Below are positions 7,955-16,286 of a stretch of DNA of 64,000 nucleotides, in pieces. How positions within the stretch are numbered: position 1 is the first letter of the stretch; every line of letters begins with the position of its first letter. Location: positions 32,134 to 96,133 of the forward strand of contig JAOAPC010000012.1 in NCBI GenBank assembly GCA_025462735.1, in the 5' to 3' direction. This stretch comes from Acidobacteriaceae bacterium (GTDB taxonomy: Bacteria > Acidobacteriota > Terriglobia > Terriglobales > Acidobacteriaceae). Under the pieces are notes generated by a model, which was not told where the DNA came from, did no database searches, and saw only the letters and a list, made by a program, of their open reading frames with translations. A program made the translations under genes and the position numbers.

Positions 7955-8195
7955 AAATGGTCGTTGGTCGTTCGTCGTCGGTCGTTGGCCAAAGCCCTCA
8001 AGGTCGGACCGGTCCGGACAACTGATCGATTTTAATGCTTTTGCTCTTTAATGCTTTTAATCCTGGCAGTCTTGCGATGGGATCACTCGAAACCCGCCCG
8101 GCCAACGACCCTCGACCTACGACCAACGACGGACCGCGGACGACCAACGACGCTTCTGCTAAAATCACTATTCTCTTCAACTACTTAGAGGACCC
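7955..8195. repeat. Intergenic region with GGTCGTTGGTCG repeats in both orientations
   Basis: One set of units (7957-7992, GGTCGTTGGTCGTTCGTCG...) and its inverse (8097-8152, GGCCAACGACC...GACCAACGACG) flank about 100 bp between the divergent larC and argS genes. The argS ribosome site (AGAGG, 8186-8192 region) lies after them. Any promoters here are not obvious. Confidence 0.6.
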
Positions 8196-10226
8196 TTGTA
8201 TCGCCACCTGGAACGCCGCCTGGCGCAGCATATTCGCGATTTTCTGCGCCGGAGTTACGGCATCGACATTGAACGAATTGTGATCGAGCAACCTCCGAAC
8301 GTTCGTTTCGGAGAATATGCGCTGCCGCTCGCCTTCGAGTTGGCAAAGAAACTTCGCAAGGCGCCGCGGAAAATCGCCGAAGAGATCGTTGCCGGCATCG
8401 GCCCGATTCAAGATTTCGAAAAGTTCGAAGTCGCGGGGGCTGGTTATATCAATGCGCGACTCAATCGTGCGGCGCTGGCGTTAGCCGTCGCGAAAGATGA
8501 AGAGCCGCAATCGGAGGTCCCGTCCGGCAAAATTCTCGTCGAGCACTCGAGCATCAACCCTAATAAGGCGGCGCACATCGGCCACTTGCGCAACGCGATC
8601 CTGGGCGACACGTTTGTTCGCTTGCTGCAGTACGCCGGGCGCAAGGTGGACGTGCAGAACTACATCGACAATACTGGCGTGCAAGTTGCAGATGTTGTGG
8701 TCGGGTTTCAGCATCTCGAAAAAAAATCTCTCTCCGAGATTGAGCAACTCACTCGCCGGCCTCGCTTCGATTACTACTGCTGGGACTTGTACGCGCGGAC
8801 ATCGCAGTGGTACGAGCAAAGTCCGGAGAACAAGAAAATCCGGCTGAGAACTTTGCACGAACTCGAGCAGGGCGGAAACGAGACCGCGGCTATGGCGGAG
8901 CTGATTTCAACCGCCGTACTGCGGCGGCATTTGGAGACGATGGACCGGCTTGATATTGAGTATGACTTTCTGCCGCGCGAAAGCGAAATTCTTCGCTTGC
9001 GCTTTTGGGATGCGGCGTTCGAGAAACTTAGAGCTGCTGGCGTGCTCTATTTCGAGACTGAGGGCAAAAACAAAGGTTGCTGGGTGATGCGTCGCGCGGG
9101 AACTTCTAAGCCTTTAACCGCAGAGAACGCAGAGCCGAACGAGAGCGCAGAGAAGATCGTTTCGGAAGAAGATCAAAAAGTCATCGTGCGCTCGAACGGC
9201 ACCGTCGGTTATGTGGGCAAGGACATTGCTTATCACATGTGGAAGTTTGGGCTTCTGGGAAAGGACTTCGGATACCGGAAATTTTTTATTTATCCCAACC
9301 AGCACCAGTGTTGGATTTCTGCGGAGCAGGGCGAACGGGATCATCAGCACTTTGGCGACGTCGCCGAAATTTATAACGTGATCGATGCCCGTCAGTCCGA
9401 AGCGCAGAATACCGTGATCGAAGCGCTGCGCGGGCTGGGGTATGACGAACAAGCCGACCATTACACGCATTTTTCTTACGAAATGGTCGCGCTGACGCCG
9501 CGATGCGCCGCTGAACTCGGATACGAACTTTCCGAAGACGAAAAAGCACGCTCATACATCGAAGTCTCGGGGCGCAGAGGCTTCGGAGTGAAGGCCGATG
9601 ATCTTATCGACAAGCTGATCGCATCAGGTCAAAAAGAAGTCGATTCGCGGCATGCTGAGTTGGACGATTCCGCGCGGCAGAAGATTTCAAAACAGATTGC
9701 CATCGGCGCATTGCGCTACTTCATGCTGAAGTACACCAAGCAGTCCGTAATCGCGTTCGACTTCAAAGACGCGCTCAGCTTCGAAGGCGAGACCGGCCCT
9801 TACGCGCAATATGCGGTGGTCAGAGCGACCAACATTTTTCGCAAAGGCGGAATAGATCCGGACGCATTTGCCAAAGAATTGGGACGCAACATCTCTTCCG
9901 ACGAACTCGGCAAATTCCTGGCGGGCAAAGGCGACAAAGATAAAGACAAAGTTAGTGATGCAGACGAACTTTGGGAGTTATGGCTGGCCGCTTCAAAGAC
10001 GGCGTATCTGGTCGATCAATGCATTGCCACGACTGAGCCTGCGTATCTGGCCAAGCATGTCTTCCAGTTGTCGCAATTGTTCAACGCTTTTTATCATCGT
10101 CATCCGATCCTCGCCGAAGCGGATGAGCGACGGAAGAAGTTTCTGCTGGCGACGGCGGCGGTGGTCAGACGCGAATTGATCCGCGCCCTCGGAGTGATGG
10201 GGATTGAAGTTCCGCCGGTGATGTGA
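8196..10226 (+). CDS. argS: Arginyl-tRNA synthetase
   Basis: A 676-residue class I synthetase. The start is TTG at 8196, preceded by AGAGG at a suitable distance, and gives the expected N-terminal tRNA-binding segment MYRHLERRL. The HIGH motif sits in NPNKAAHIGHLRNA (127-130). A canonical KMSKS is absent and the corresponding loop reads SGRRGFGVKADDLID, as in many ArgS proteins. The DALR anticodon domain ends in LIRALGVMGIEVPPVM. Residues about 304-323 (SKPLTAENAEPNESAEK) look like an insertion. Their DNA (9112-9160) reads CCGCAGAGAACGCAGAG..., the short-period repeat found between genes elsewhere here. The enzyme is essential, so the insertion must be tolerated. Confidence 0.95.
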   Translation: MYRHLERRLAQHIRDFLRRSYGIDIERIVIEQPPNVRFGEYALPLAFELAKKLRKAPRKIAEEIVAGIGPIQDFEKFEVAGAGYINARLNRAALALAVAKDEEPQSEVPSGKILVEHSSINPNKAAHIGHLRNAILGDTFVRLLQYAGRKVDVQNYIDNTGVQVADVVVGFQHLEKKSLSEIEQLTRRPRFDYYCWDLYARTSQWYEQSPENKKIRLRTLHELEQGGNETAAMAELISTAVLRRHLETMDRLDIEYDFLPRESEILRLRFWDAAFEKLRAAGVLYFETEGKNKGCWVMRRAGTSKPLTAENAEPNESAEKIVSEEDQKVIVRSNGTVGYVGKDIAYHMWKFGLLGKDFGYRKFFIYPNQHQCWISAEQGERDHQHFGDVAEIYNVIDARQSEAQNTVIEALRGLGYDEQADHYTHFSYEMVALTPRCAAELGYELSEDEKARSYIEVSGRRGFGVKADDLIDKLIASGQKEVDSRHAELDDSARQKISKQIAIGALRYFMLKYTKQSVIAFDFKDALSFEGETGPYAQYAVVRATNIFRKGGIDPDAFAKELGRNISSDELGKFLAGKGDKDKDKVSDADELWELWLAASKTAYLVDQCIATTEPAYLAKHVFQLSQLFNAFYHRHPILAEADERRKKFLLATAAVVRRELIRALGVMGIEVPPVM

Positions 10227-10228
10227 GG

Positions 10229-10447
10229 TTAGTTGCCGCTCTTGCGCCCCGCGACCATCAAGCCTGCGCCTACCACAAGCAATGCGACGCTCACAGCAGG
10301 CGGCAGAAGATCGTCGTGGTGCGTTTTCACGCCGAGGTGGACGTCGCCGGCGTCAACGCCATGACGTTCGGTATGCGGGACTGGAACGAAGAAGGACAGA
10401 ATCCCGAGTACTAGAATGACAAGCCCAACCGCGAACAGTGCTCTCAT
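10229..10447 (-). CDS. Small two-helix membrane protein, unknown
   Basis: A 72-residue protein with two hydrophobic helices (about 3-22 and 48-68) joined by a charged His/Asp-rich loop (HTERHGVDAGDVHLGVKTHHDD). It ends in RKSGN, suggesting both termini lie on the cytosolic side. The topology resembles DUF3185-type small membrane proteins, but the identity is uncertain. It converges with argS (2-bp gap) and lies 26 bp upstream of pepA on the same strand order. The protein-like composition and complete frame support a real gene. Confidence 0.6.
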   Translation of the reverse strand: MRALFAVGLVILVLGILSFFVPVPHTERHGVDAGDVHLGVKTHHDDLLPPAVSVALLVVGAGLMVAGRKSGN

Positions 10448-10473
10448 TGAAATTCTCCGTTCGGATTGCAGAT

Positions 10474-12021
10474 TTAATTCCCAAACTCCCGAGCAAACTC
10501 TATCAAACTTCTTACCGCAATCCCGGATGGCCCTTTAGCGATCCAGGGCTTGTTGTCTTCCATCCAGGCGGTGCCGGCGATATCGAGATGGATCCAGGGA
10601 GTATCTTCAGCAAATTCTTTAAGGAACATGGCCGCTGTACTCGCTCCTCCCCATCGCCCGCCGGTATTCATGATATCGGCGATATTCGACTTGATCTGCT
10701 CTTTGTATTCATCGTCAAGAGGCAAGCGCCACATTTTCTCTCCGGCTTCATTCAGCGCCTTGGCAAACTTCTGGTACAAATTGTCGTCATTCGAAAAGAT
10801 GCCCGCGTTGGTGTATCCGAGCGCGACCACGACTGCGCCGGTGAGCGTGGCGGCGTCGATAAGGTGCGTGCAGCCCAGCTGACGCGCATAACAAAGACCA
10901 TCGGCCAGCACCAGGCGACCTTCAGCATCGGTATTGATAATTTCAATCGTCTTGCCCGACATTGCGATTTGAATATCGCCGGGCTTTTGCGCCTTGCCGG
11001 AGGGCATGTTCTCGGTAGCGCAGACGATGCCAATCACTTTGACCTTGGGCTTGAGCTGGGCGATTGCCCGCATGGCGCCGATCATGGTGGCGCCGCCAGC
11101 CATGTCGTACTTCATCTTTTCCATGCCGTCAGCCGGCTTTATGGAAATTCCTCCAGTGTCGAAGGTGATGCCTTTGCCAACCAAGCCCAGCACAGGTTTT
11201 TCGGGAGCTCCGGCGGGTTCGTAGCGCATGACGATCAAGGCGGGAGGCTCATCCGAGCCCTGGGCAACACCCCAAAAGGCGCCCATCTTTAATTCCTTTA
11301 TCTTGTCGGCGCCGTAGACTTCGCACTTGAGGCCGAATTCTTTGGACATCTCCTGTGCTCGCTTCGCCAATATGGTGGGCGTCATGCGGTTCGACGGTTC
11401 GTTGACTAATTCGCGCGTGAAATTTTGCGACTCGGCCACGATGCGGGCTTCCTCCATGGCGCGTTGCAAGCTGCTCTGGTTACCCGAAGCGACGACGGTG
11501 ATCGAGTCAACTGTCTGATCCTTGCGATCACTCTTGTAAGTGTCAGGATCGAAATTTCCCACAATCGCGCCTTCCACGATTGCCTTGATCGCATCTTCGG
11601 CCGCGATCTGATCGGGAACGACAAATGCAAGGCTGCGAAGGTTGCGCGGTTTGAGCGCGCGCACGGCTGCCCCTGCAACCTTGCGCAACTCGGAAGGAGA
11701 AAAATTCCTGGCTTTGCCACCCCCAACCAGCAGCAGGCGTTTGGCGTTAAGTCCGGCAGGTTTGTGCAGCCAAGAAACCTCAAAGTTTTTGCCCGCGACA
11801 TCGCCGGAGGAGATCAAATCGGCAGCGGCCTGCTGCACGGTTTTGTCGGAGGAGGAAACGAAAGCTTCGGCCTTGTCATTCTTGGGGCGATCGGTTTTCG
11901 AACGATCGTTTTTCGCAGGGGTATTATCGGCGCGATCGTTCTCGGCACGATCGAGTACGACCGCGACCAGGCATTCGGTTTCAACTTGAGCAGCAGGAGA
12001 GAGAGAAAGTATTGTCTTCAT
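10474..12021 (-). CDS. pepA: Leucyl (cytosol) aminopeptidase
   Basis: A 515-residue M17 family aminopeptidase that removes N-terminal residues from peptides using two metal ions. The catalytic domain shows GKGITFDTGGISIKP (metal and Lys ligands), the hallmark NTDAEGRLVLADGL, and the C-terminal LDIAGTAWMEDNKPW segment. The N-terminal macro-like domain is interrupted at about residues 28-52 by a low-complexity stretch with repeated D-R-x-x-N-D units. Its DNA (11855-11965) has several GATCG-centred repeats. It is cytosolic, acting in peptide turnover. The start at ATG 12021 is followed by a normal family opening. Confidence 0.93.
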   Translation of the reverse strand: MKTILSLSPAAQVETECLVAVVLDRAENDRADNTPAKNDRSKTDRPKNDKAEAFVSSSDKTVQQAAADLISSGDVAGKNFEVSWLHKPAGLNAKRLLLVGGGKARNFSPSELRKVAGAAVRALKPRNLRSLAFVVPDQIAAEDAIKAIVEGAIVGNFDPDTYKSDRKDQTVDSITVVASGNQSSLQRAMEEARIVAESQNFTRELVNEPSNRMTPTILAKRAQEMSKEFGLKCEVYGADKIKELKMGAFWGVAQGSDEPPALIVMRYEPAGAPEKPVLGLVGKGITFDTGGISIKPADGMEKMKYDMAGGATMIGAMRAIAQLKPKVKVIGIVCATENMPSGKAQKPGDIQIAMSGKTIEIINTDAEGRLVLADGLCYARQLGCTHLIDAATLTGAVVVALGYTNAGIFSNDDNLYQKFAKALNEAGEKMWRLPLDDEYKEQIKSNIADIMNTGGRWGGASTAAMFLKEFAEDTPWIHLDIAGTAWMEDNKPWIAKGPSGIAVRSLIEFAREFGN

Positions 12022-12282
12022 GAGGATGAAGTAACAGTATGAGAGGCGGGGAGGGAATTACGCAACTGCGGTTCTCGGAGAGCAGCGCAAAGGGGCGTCG
12101 CCGATGAAGGTTCTCAGCGATAGTCTTGCGTGTTCTTTGCATTTCAATACCGAATTTGCGCTCAAGTTCCAATTCGAAACGGAGGGCTGGATTTTTGCTC
12201 CGAGGTCAAAGCAAAGCTGTTATATTTGTCAAAATCCCGACCACTGACCCCAGACCACTGGCCACAGATTTAAGGAGCTCTC

Positions 12283-12756
12283 ATGGCAGGAAAAAGCGTC
12301 AACAAAGTTACTCTGCTCGGCAATCTCGGCAAAGACCCCGAGGTTAAATACACGCCACAAGGCACTGCTGTTGCCAAGCTGGCGCTGGCTACGAACGAGC
12401 GCTACAAGGACAAAGAAGGCCAGTGGCAGGACCGCACCGAATGGCACAACGTGGTTTTGTGGCAACGGTTGGCGGAGATCGCCGGTGAGTATTTGAAAAA
12501 AGGCAGCAAAGTCTACATCGAAGGCAAGCTGCAGACCCGGTCCTGGGAAGACAAGCAGACCAACCAGAAGCGTTACATGACCGAAGTTGTGGCCAATGAC
12601 CTAGTTCTGCTCGGCGGACGCGGCGAAGGCGGCGACTCAGGCGGATATTCGCGCGGCGCGGCGTCTGGGAATAATAATTTCGACCAGCGTACTCCTGAGC
12701 CCGAGCCAGCAGTGGCCGCGTCGAGTCCGATCAGCGACGAAGATATTCCGTTTTGA
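12283..12756 (+). CDS. ssb: Single-stranded DNA-binding protein
   Basis: A 157-residue SSB. The OB fold runs from residue 5 to about 110 ([34 protein letters not shown] ... [14 protein letters not shown]). A flexible Gly/Ser-rich tail ends in the acidic tip DEDIPF, which recruits replication and repair partners. AAGGAG precedes the ATG. It binds ssDNA as a tetramer during replication, recombination and repair. It stands alone here, not next to rpsF or rpsR. phhB follows 53 bp downstream on the same strand; a CCGGACG-AGG-CGTCCGG palindrome lies between them. Confidence 0.95.
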   Translation: MAGKSVNKVTLLGNLGKDPEVKYTPQGTAVAKLALATNERYKDKEGQWQDRTEWHNVVLWQRLAEIAGEYLKKGSKVYIEGKLQTRSWEDKQTNQKRYMTEVVANDLVLLGGRGEGGDSGGYSRGAASGNNNFDQRTPEPEPAVAASSPISDEDIPF

Positions 12757-12809
12757 TTCCTCCGGACGAGGCGTCCGGGGCTCAGCAGTGGAGCTAATGG
12801 ACAAGATCC

Positions 12810-13148
12810 ATGTCTGAACTTGCCAGCAAGACTTGCGTGCCGTGCCGTGGCGGAGTGCCTCCGCTCAAGGGACAGGAACTCGCTGACATTCACAAGCGGA
12901 TTCCCCAATGGGCGCATTGGAAGATCGTCAATGAGCACCACATCACGCGCGCATTTACCTTCCCGGATTTCAAGCAGGCTTTGGATTTTGTGAACCTCGT
13001 CGGTGACGTTGCAGAGGCGCAGGGACATCATCCCGACATCCTGCTGACCTGGGGCAAAGTCGAAATTACTCTGTGGACGCACAAGGTCGATGGCCTTACC
13101 GAAAGTGATTTAATCATGGCGGCCAAAATCGACGGCCTATCTTACTGA
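12810..13148 (+). CDS. phhB: Pterin-4a-carbinolamine dehydratase
   Basis: A 112-residue protein of the PCD/DCoH family, which dehydrates 4a-hydroxytetrahydropterin to recycle the cofactor of aromatic amino acid hydroxylases or acts in pterin turnover. The signature appears as DVAEAQGHHPDILLTWGKVEITLWTH, with the active-site histidines in the GHHPD motif and the later TH. An N-terminal CVPCRGGVPPL segment is frequent in bacterial members. The last 24 bp of the gene (AKIDGLSY and stop) recur after the first PEP-CTERM gene at 14108, marking one end of a tandem duplication. Confidence 0.93.
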   Translation: MSELASKTCVPCRGGVPPLKGQELADIHKRIPQWAHWKIVNEHHITRAFTFPDFKQALDFVNLVGDVAEAQGHHPDILLTWGKVEITLWTHKVDGLTESDLIMAAKIDGLSY

Positions 13149-13202
13149 CAATACAGTATTTACCTGATAACGAGAGCCGCCCATTAATATGCAGAAACTT
13201 GC
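13125..13202 (+). repeat. Direct repeat, copy 1 (phhB tail plus upstream region of PEP-CTERM gene 1)
   Basis: This segment of 78 bp matches 14108-14184 with about eight differences. It begins within the last codons of phhB (AAAATCGACG...), runs through its stop codon and ends ATATGCAGAAACTTGC. Both copies lie about 100 bp upstream of a sigma-54-like GG-N10-GC element, so they may hold an upstream activator site. Confidence 0.85.
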
Positions 13203-13296
13203 ACTTGTTTATTAAGTGCTAACGTGAGTACCTCTGAAGTCGAGTGGAACATCACTGAATTGTGTAACATACATTTTCGACGGGCTTCCTGCCATT

Positions 13297-13312
13297 TGGT
13301 CTCTCACGTGCG
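13297..13312 (+). promoter_or_regulatory. Possible sigma-54 promoter of PEP-CTERM gene 1
   Basis: TGG at 13297-13299 and GTGC at 13308-13311 give the invariant GG-N10-GC spacing of -24/-12 promoters, 46 bp before the GTG start. The match outside the invariant bases is partial. The second PEP-CTERM gene has a matching element at the same distance. Confidence 0.35.
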
Positions 13313-13356
13313 CCTTCCTCTAGCGTTTCCGAATCAATCCCCGGAGGAGGAACACC

Positions 13357-14097
13357 GTGCGCCCTCTCGTTTCAAGGTTTTCCATTCCAGTTCTTATCGT
13401 CGTCGCGGTCTTCGTCGCCGGCCAATCAAGTTCTGCCACCACCCTACCCCTTGACCTCGCGACTCTATCCGGAGTCGCGCAGATTGGGACGGTCACGACA
13501 ACTCAAGTGGGCGGAAACGTCCGGGTCACGATTAGGCTCAATTCCGGATACCTGCTCCCAACCGACGACGGCTATCTGATGTTTAATACGAGCGGAAGCC
13601 TGAGGCTGACCAAGACATCACTTGGCGGATTTAGCATTTCCAAAATGAGCGACAAACTCACCTACGTTACAACGATCGGTGGATTCACATTTACCGATAT
13701 CTTCAAGATCGACACGGGCGAGGGAGGCGAAAAAAGGGAACACTCGTCTTCAGGCCGTGACAACCACGACAAGGACGACCGATCCGCCGATGGCGATGAC
13801 GACAAACGAAAGGGGAAACACCACCACCACGATTCCGACGACCAGATATTGCTCTCGACCCTGACGTTCACAATTCTGAATGCGAATGTTAACCAGCTAA
13901 CAGGCTTCGGGGTGCAATTCTGCGTAGTGGATGAGAGCAGCTGTGGCAAGACCGGATTTGCAAAGACCAGCGTACCTAGCGTCCCAGAGCCGGGCACTTT
14001 GGTGCTCCTCGGCACCGGTCTGGTAGGCCTTGCCAGCGTGGCTCGCCGCTCCGTGCGTAGACGCGCAAGATCGATGGCCGCATCCAGAATGATTTGA
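13357..14097 (+). CDS. PEP-CTERM sorting-domain protein 1
   Basis: A 246-residue exported protein with a GTG start after a GGAGGAGG ribosome site. An N-terminal signal peptide (about 1-27) is followed by a beta-rich domain. A low-complexity charged insert, rich in Asp, Lys and His, lies at about residues 122-163 (KGKHHHHDSDD at its end). The C-terminus has the full PEP-CTERM signal: VPEPGTLVLLGTGLVGLASVARR. Such signals are recognised by exosortase (EpsH), which processes and anchors proteins at the envelope. It is paralogous to the next gene (shared SG.V/IGTVT opening, TGFGVQFC/TGVSIHFC and C-terminal pattern). No exosortase gene is in the window. The His/Asp-rich insert is absent from the paralogue. 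Confidence 0.9.
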   Translation: MRPLVSRFSIPVLIVVAVFVAGQSSSATTLPLDLATLSGVAQIGTVTTTQVGGNVRVTIRLNSGYLLPTDDGYLMFNTSGSLRLTKTSLGGFSISKMSDKLTYVTTIGGFTFTDIFKIDTGEGGEKREHSSSGRDNHDKDDRSADGDDDKRKGKHHHHDSDDQILLSTLTFTILNANVNQLTGFGVQFCVVDESSCGKTGFAKTSVPSVPEPGTLVLLGTGLVGLASVARRSVRRRARSMAASRMI

Positions 14098-14107
14098 TGT
14101 GGTCCCT

Positions 14108-14184
14108 AAAATCGACGCCTTATATTACTGAGAATACAGGATTTACCTGATAACTAGAGCCGCACATAATATGCAGAAACTTGC
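14108..14184 (+). repeat. Direct repeat, copy 2 (upstream region of PEP-CTERM gene 2)
   Basis: About 90% identical to 13125-13202. It still encodes a relic of the phhB C-terminus (K-I-D-A-L-Y-Y-stop), although no phhB gene precedes it here. This shows that the second PEP-CTERM unit arose by tandem duplication with one breakpoint inside phhB. Confidence 0.85.
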
Positions 14185-14278
14185 GTGTTCTTGCCTCTGA
14201 GAAGTCTAATGGCGTTTCCCTCACGCAGTAACCCCTGTTAATGCAGTTACTTACAGAAAGGCTTCTGGCTGGCTTGAC

Positions 14279-14294
14279 TGGCCACTGCCGTGCT
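14279..14294 (+). promoter_or_regulatory. Possible sigma-54 promoter of PEP-CTERM gene 2
   Basis: TGGC at 14279-14282 and GTGCT at 14290-14294 give GG-N10-GC spacing with a good -24 TGGC, 49 bp before the GTG start. It is matched by a similar element before the paralogue. In other bacteria, PEP-CTERM genes have been linked to RpoN with the PrsK/PrsR system. Confidence 0.4.
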
Positions 14295-14341
14295 GAGTTG
14301 TTCTTTGTAGTACAAAAACTCCGGTCCCAGAGGATCCTACT

Positions 14342-14974
14342 GTGCGCCTCACAAGTCTCAAAATCTCAATTCTCTCCCTTGTTGTAGTGCTCGGCTTAGC
14401 TCTGGCCCCAAGCGCTTCAGCCGATTCATTCACCTTCAATCTCACCTCCAACAATCTTGGCATCGCCGGATCGGTGGGAACTGTGACAATTTCGGACACC
14501 GGTGTCAGCGGTCAGGTAAAGGTTACGATTGCCATGAATTCAGGGTTTTCCTTGAAGTTAAGCGGAGGCGATGTGGCGTTGAATGGAGCCTCGGGCCTTT
14601 CTCTTGCCGCGGTAAGCCAATTGACAGCCGACGCGAGCACCGGGTTGCAATTTGACCACCTGAAGACGACTCAGAACGTGAGCCAGTTTGGAACGTTTGC
14701 CTTCGACTTCACCAATGTCAAAGGTCAGCCCCATGGTGTAGTGAGTGCCAATACAATGACGTTCCTGCTTACGTCCACCGGCCTTACCGCAAGCCAGTTC
14801 ACCGGGGTCAGTATTCACTTCTGCACGGCCTCTGGTGCGAACTGCGGTCCGCAAACTGGGTTCGCCTACGGTACGCCTGAGACTCCGACTGTTCCTGAAC
14901 CTGGCACGCTAGGCTTGCTAGGAACCGGGCTGGTAGGAATTGCAGGTGTCGTGCGCCGCCGCTTGTCGCTTTAA
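14342..14974 (+). CDS. PEP-CTERM sorting-domain protein 2
   Basis: A 210-residue exported protein, GTG start. The signal peptide covers about residues 1-27 (ILSLVVVLGLALAPSASA), followed by a beta-rich region with alternating hydrophobic strands. It ends TVPEPGTLGLLGTGLVGIAGVVRRR: the PEP motif, a transmembrane helix and a basic tail, as needed for exosortase sorting. It shares its layout with the preceding gene but lacks the charged insert. The function of the mature protein is unknown; PEP-CTERM proteins often belong to extracellular matrix or envelope structures. A perfect intrinsic terminator follows 25 bp after the stop. Confidence 0.9.
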   Translation: MRLTSLKISILSLVVVLGLALAPSASADSFTFNLTSNNLGIAGSVGTVTISDTGVSGQVKVTIAMNSGFSLKLSGGDVALNGASGLSLAAVSQLTADASTGLQFDHLKTTQNVSQFGTFAFDFTNVKGQPHGVVSANTMTFLLTSTGLTASQFTGVSIHFCTASGANCGPQTGFAYGTPETPTVPEPGTLGLLGTGLVGIAGVVRRRLSL

Positions 14975-14999
14975 TCGCCTGATCAATCCTCTTCTGCAA

Positions 15000-15027
15000 C
15001 CCCCGGAGAAAATTCCGGGGGCTTTTT
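15000..15027 (+). terminator. Intrinsic terminator after PEP-CTERM gene 2
   Basis: CCCCCGGA (15000-15007) pairs with TCCGGGGG (15014-15021) around a 6-nt loop, followed by C and five T. It is a strong Rho-independent terminator on the plus strand. Confidence 0.93.
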
Positions 15028-15063
15028 AATTTCCGGAAAGTCTGGGTAACGATGCAAGACCGG

Positions 15064-16110
15064 TCAGGCTTTGCGGCCGAGCTTCTGCTTTAGATCTTCC
15101 TCGATCTGCTGGCCGTGGAAACGGCCGTTTTCAATAAAGATCTCGTTGGTTCGTGATCCTGCAACGATCACTCCGGCTACATAAATGCCTGGCACGTTAC
15201 TCTCGAGGGTGACTGGATCGCACACTGGCCTGCACTGATCGGTTGAGAGTTCGATGCCCATCGCACGCAAGAAATCGTAATCCGGATGGTATCCGGTCAG
15301 CGCAAATACGAAATCGTTTTTGATTCGCAGCTCGCCGTCGGGCGTTTGCAATACCACGTGGTCGGGCGCAATCTCCTGCACGCTGGTGTTGAAGTAGGCG
15401 GTGATCTCGCCGTTTTTGATTCGGTTTTCAATGTCCGGCAAAATCCAATATTTGACGTGCGCGTGCATCTTAGGTCCGCGATGAACCAAGCTCACACGCG
15501 CGCCGTGCCGCCAAAGGTCCAGCGCCGAAATCGCCGCGGAGTTCTTGCCGCCGACCACCAGCACATCGTTGTCGAAGTAGGGATGCGGTTCGCGGTAGTA
15601 GTGAAAAACTTTGGGTAGGTCCTCTCCTGGAACGCGTAGCAGGTTAGCGCGGTCGTAATATCCGGTTGCGACGATCACCTTGCGACAAGCGTAGTCGTAA
15701 ACGCCACCCAGCCGGTCACAGGTGGTGATGTGGAAATCGTTGTCAGCGCCCGTGACCGTCTCTACACGCTGGTACTGCCGCACATCCAGCTTGTAGTGCT
15801 CGGCGACTTTGCGGTAGTACTCGAGGGCTTCCGGCCGGTTTGGTTTCGGGTTCGCGGTGCTGAAAGGGATGTCGCCAATCTCCAGCAGTTCCGGCGTAGT
15901 GAAAAAAATCATGTTCGCCGGATAGTGGAAGATGGAATTTACCAGGCACCCCTTGTCAAGAGTAATCACCTTGAAGCCAGACCGCTGCGCCTCAATGGCG
16001 CATGCCAAACCTGTTGGTCCGGCACCGAGCACGATCACATCGGCCTGCATACTCGGACGGGGCCGCTGTTGTGGTTTAGGCAGCGTGTCTGGAATTAACT
16101 TGGTGGACAA
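15064..16110 (-). CDS. ypdA: YpdA-like FAD-dependent thiol-disulfide reductase
   Basis: A 348-residue flavoprotein. It has an N-terminal FAD-binding Rossmann motif VIVLGAGPTGLACAIEA (25-41), a second dinucleotide motif VLVVGGKNSAAISALDLWRHGARV for NADPH, and a C-terminal GIYVAGVIVAG. The FHYPANMIFFTTPELLEIGD segment is characteristic of the YpdA family, which reduces bacillithiol disulfide. There is no CxxC redox pair, unlike thioredoxin reductase. This implies a low-molecular-weight thiol system in the cell; bacillithiol synthesis genes are not in the window. It is convergent with PEP-CTERM gene 2 across a terminator. Confidence 0.85.
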   Translation of the reverse strand: MSTKLIPDTLPKPQQRPRPSMQADVIVLGAGPTGLACAIEAQRSGFKVITLDKGCLVNSIFHYPANMIFFTTPELLEIGDIPFSTANPKPNRPEALEYYRKVAEHYKLDVRQYQRVETVTGADNDFHITTCDRLGGVYDYACRKVIVATGYYDRANLLRVPGEDLPKVFHYYREPHPYFDNDVLVVGGKNSAAISALDLWRHGARVSLVHRGPKMHAHVKYWILPDIENRIKNGEITAYFNTSVQEIAPDHVVLQTPDGELRIKNDFVFALTGYHPDYDFLRAMGIELSTDQCRPVCDPVTLESNVPGIYVAGVIVAGSRTNEIFIENGRFHGQQIEEDLKQKLGRKA

Positions 16111-16255
16111 GGCTGTTGTCCTGAGAGGGCAGATGCCGTTTGAGGATTGTCGATTCTAGCACGCGAACTTAAAAAGCGGTTTTCGTCCGCATTGCTGCTT
16201 CGTTTAGTGCAGGCCATGGGCCGTCACTGGTTTGCGCCTAGCATTGGTAACCGGT

Positions 16256-16264
16256 TGCTATAAT
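16256..16264 (+). promoter_or_regulatory. Extended -10 promoter of aspA
   Basis: TGCTATAAT (16256-16264) is a perfect extended -10 hexamer (TG-n-TATAAT). It lies 22 bp before the aspA ATG, with CAGGAG as ribosome site in between. No good -35 box is visible, which is usual for extended -10 promoters. The resulting leader would be short. Confidence 0.55.
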
Positions 16265-16286
16265 TTTTGGTTCGCAGGAGCACTTC

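Noticed and set aside
12022..12282. Minus-strand ORF between pepA and ssb (63 codons)
   Set aside because: Its composition is poor and no ribosome site precedes it; it is treated as non-coding.
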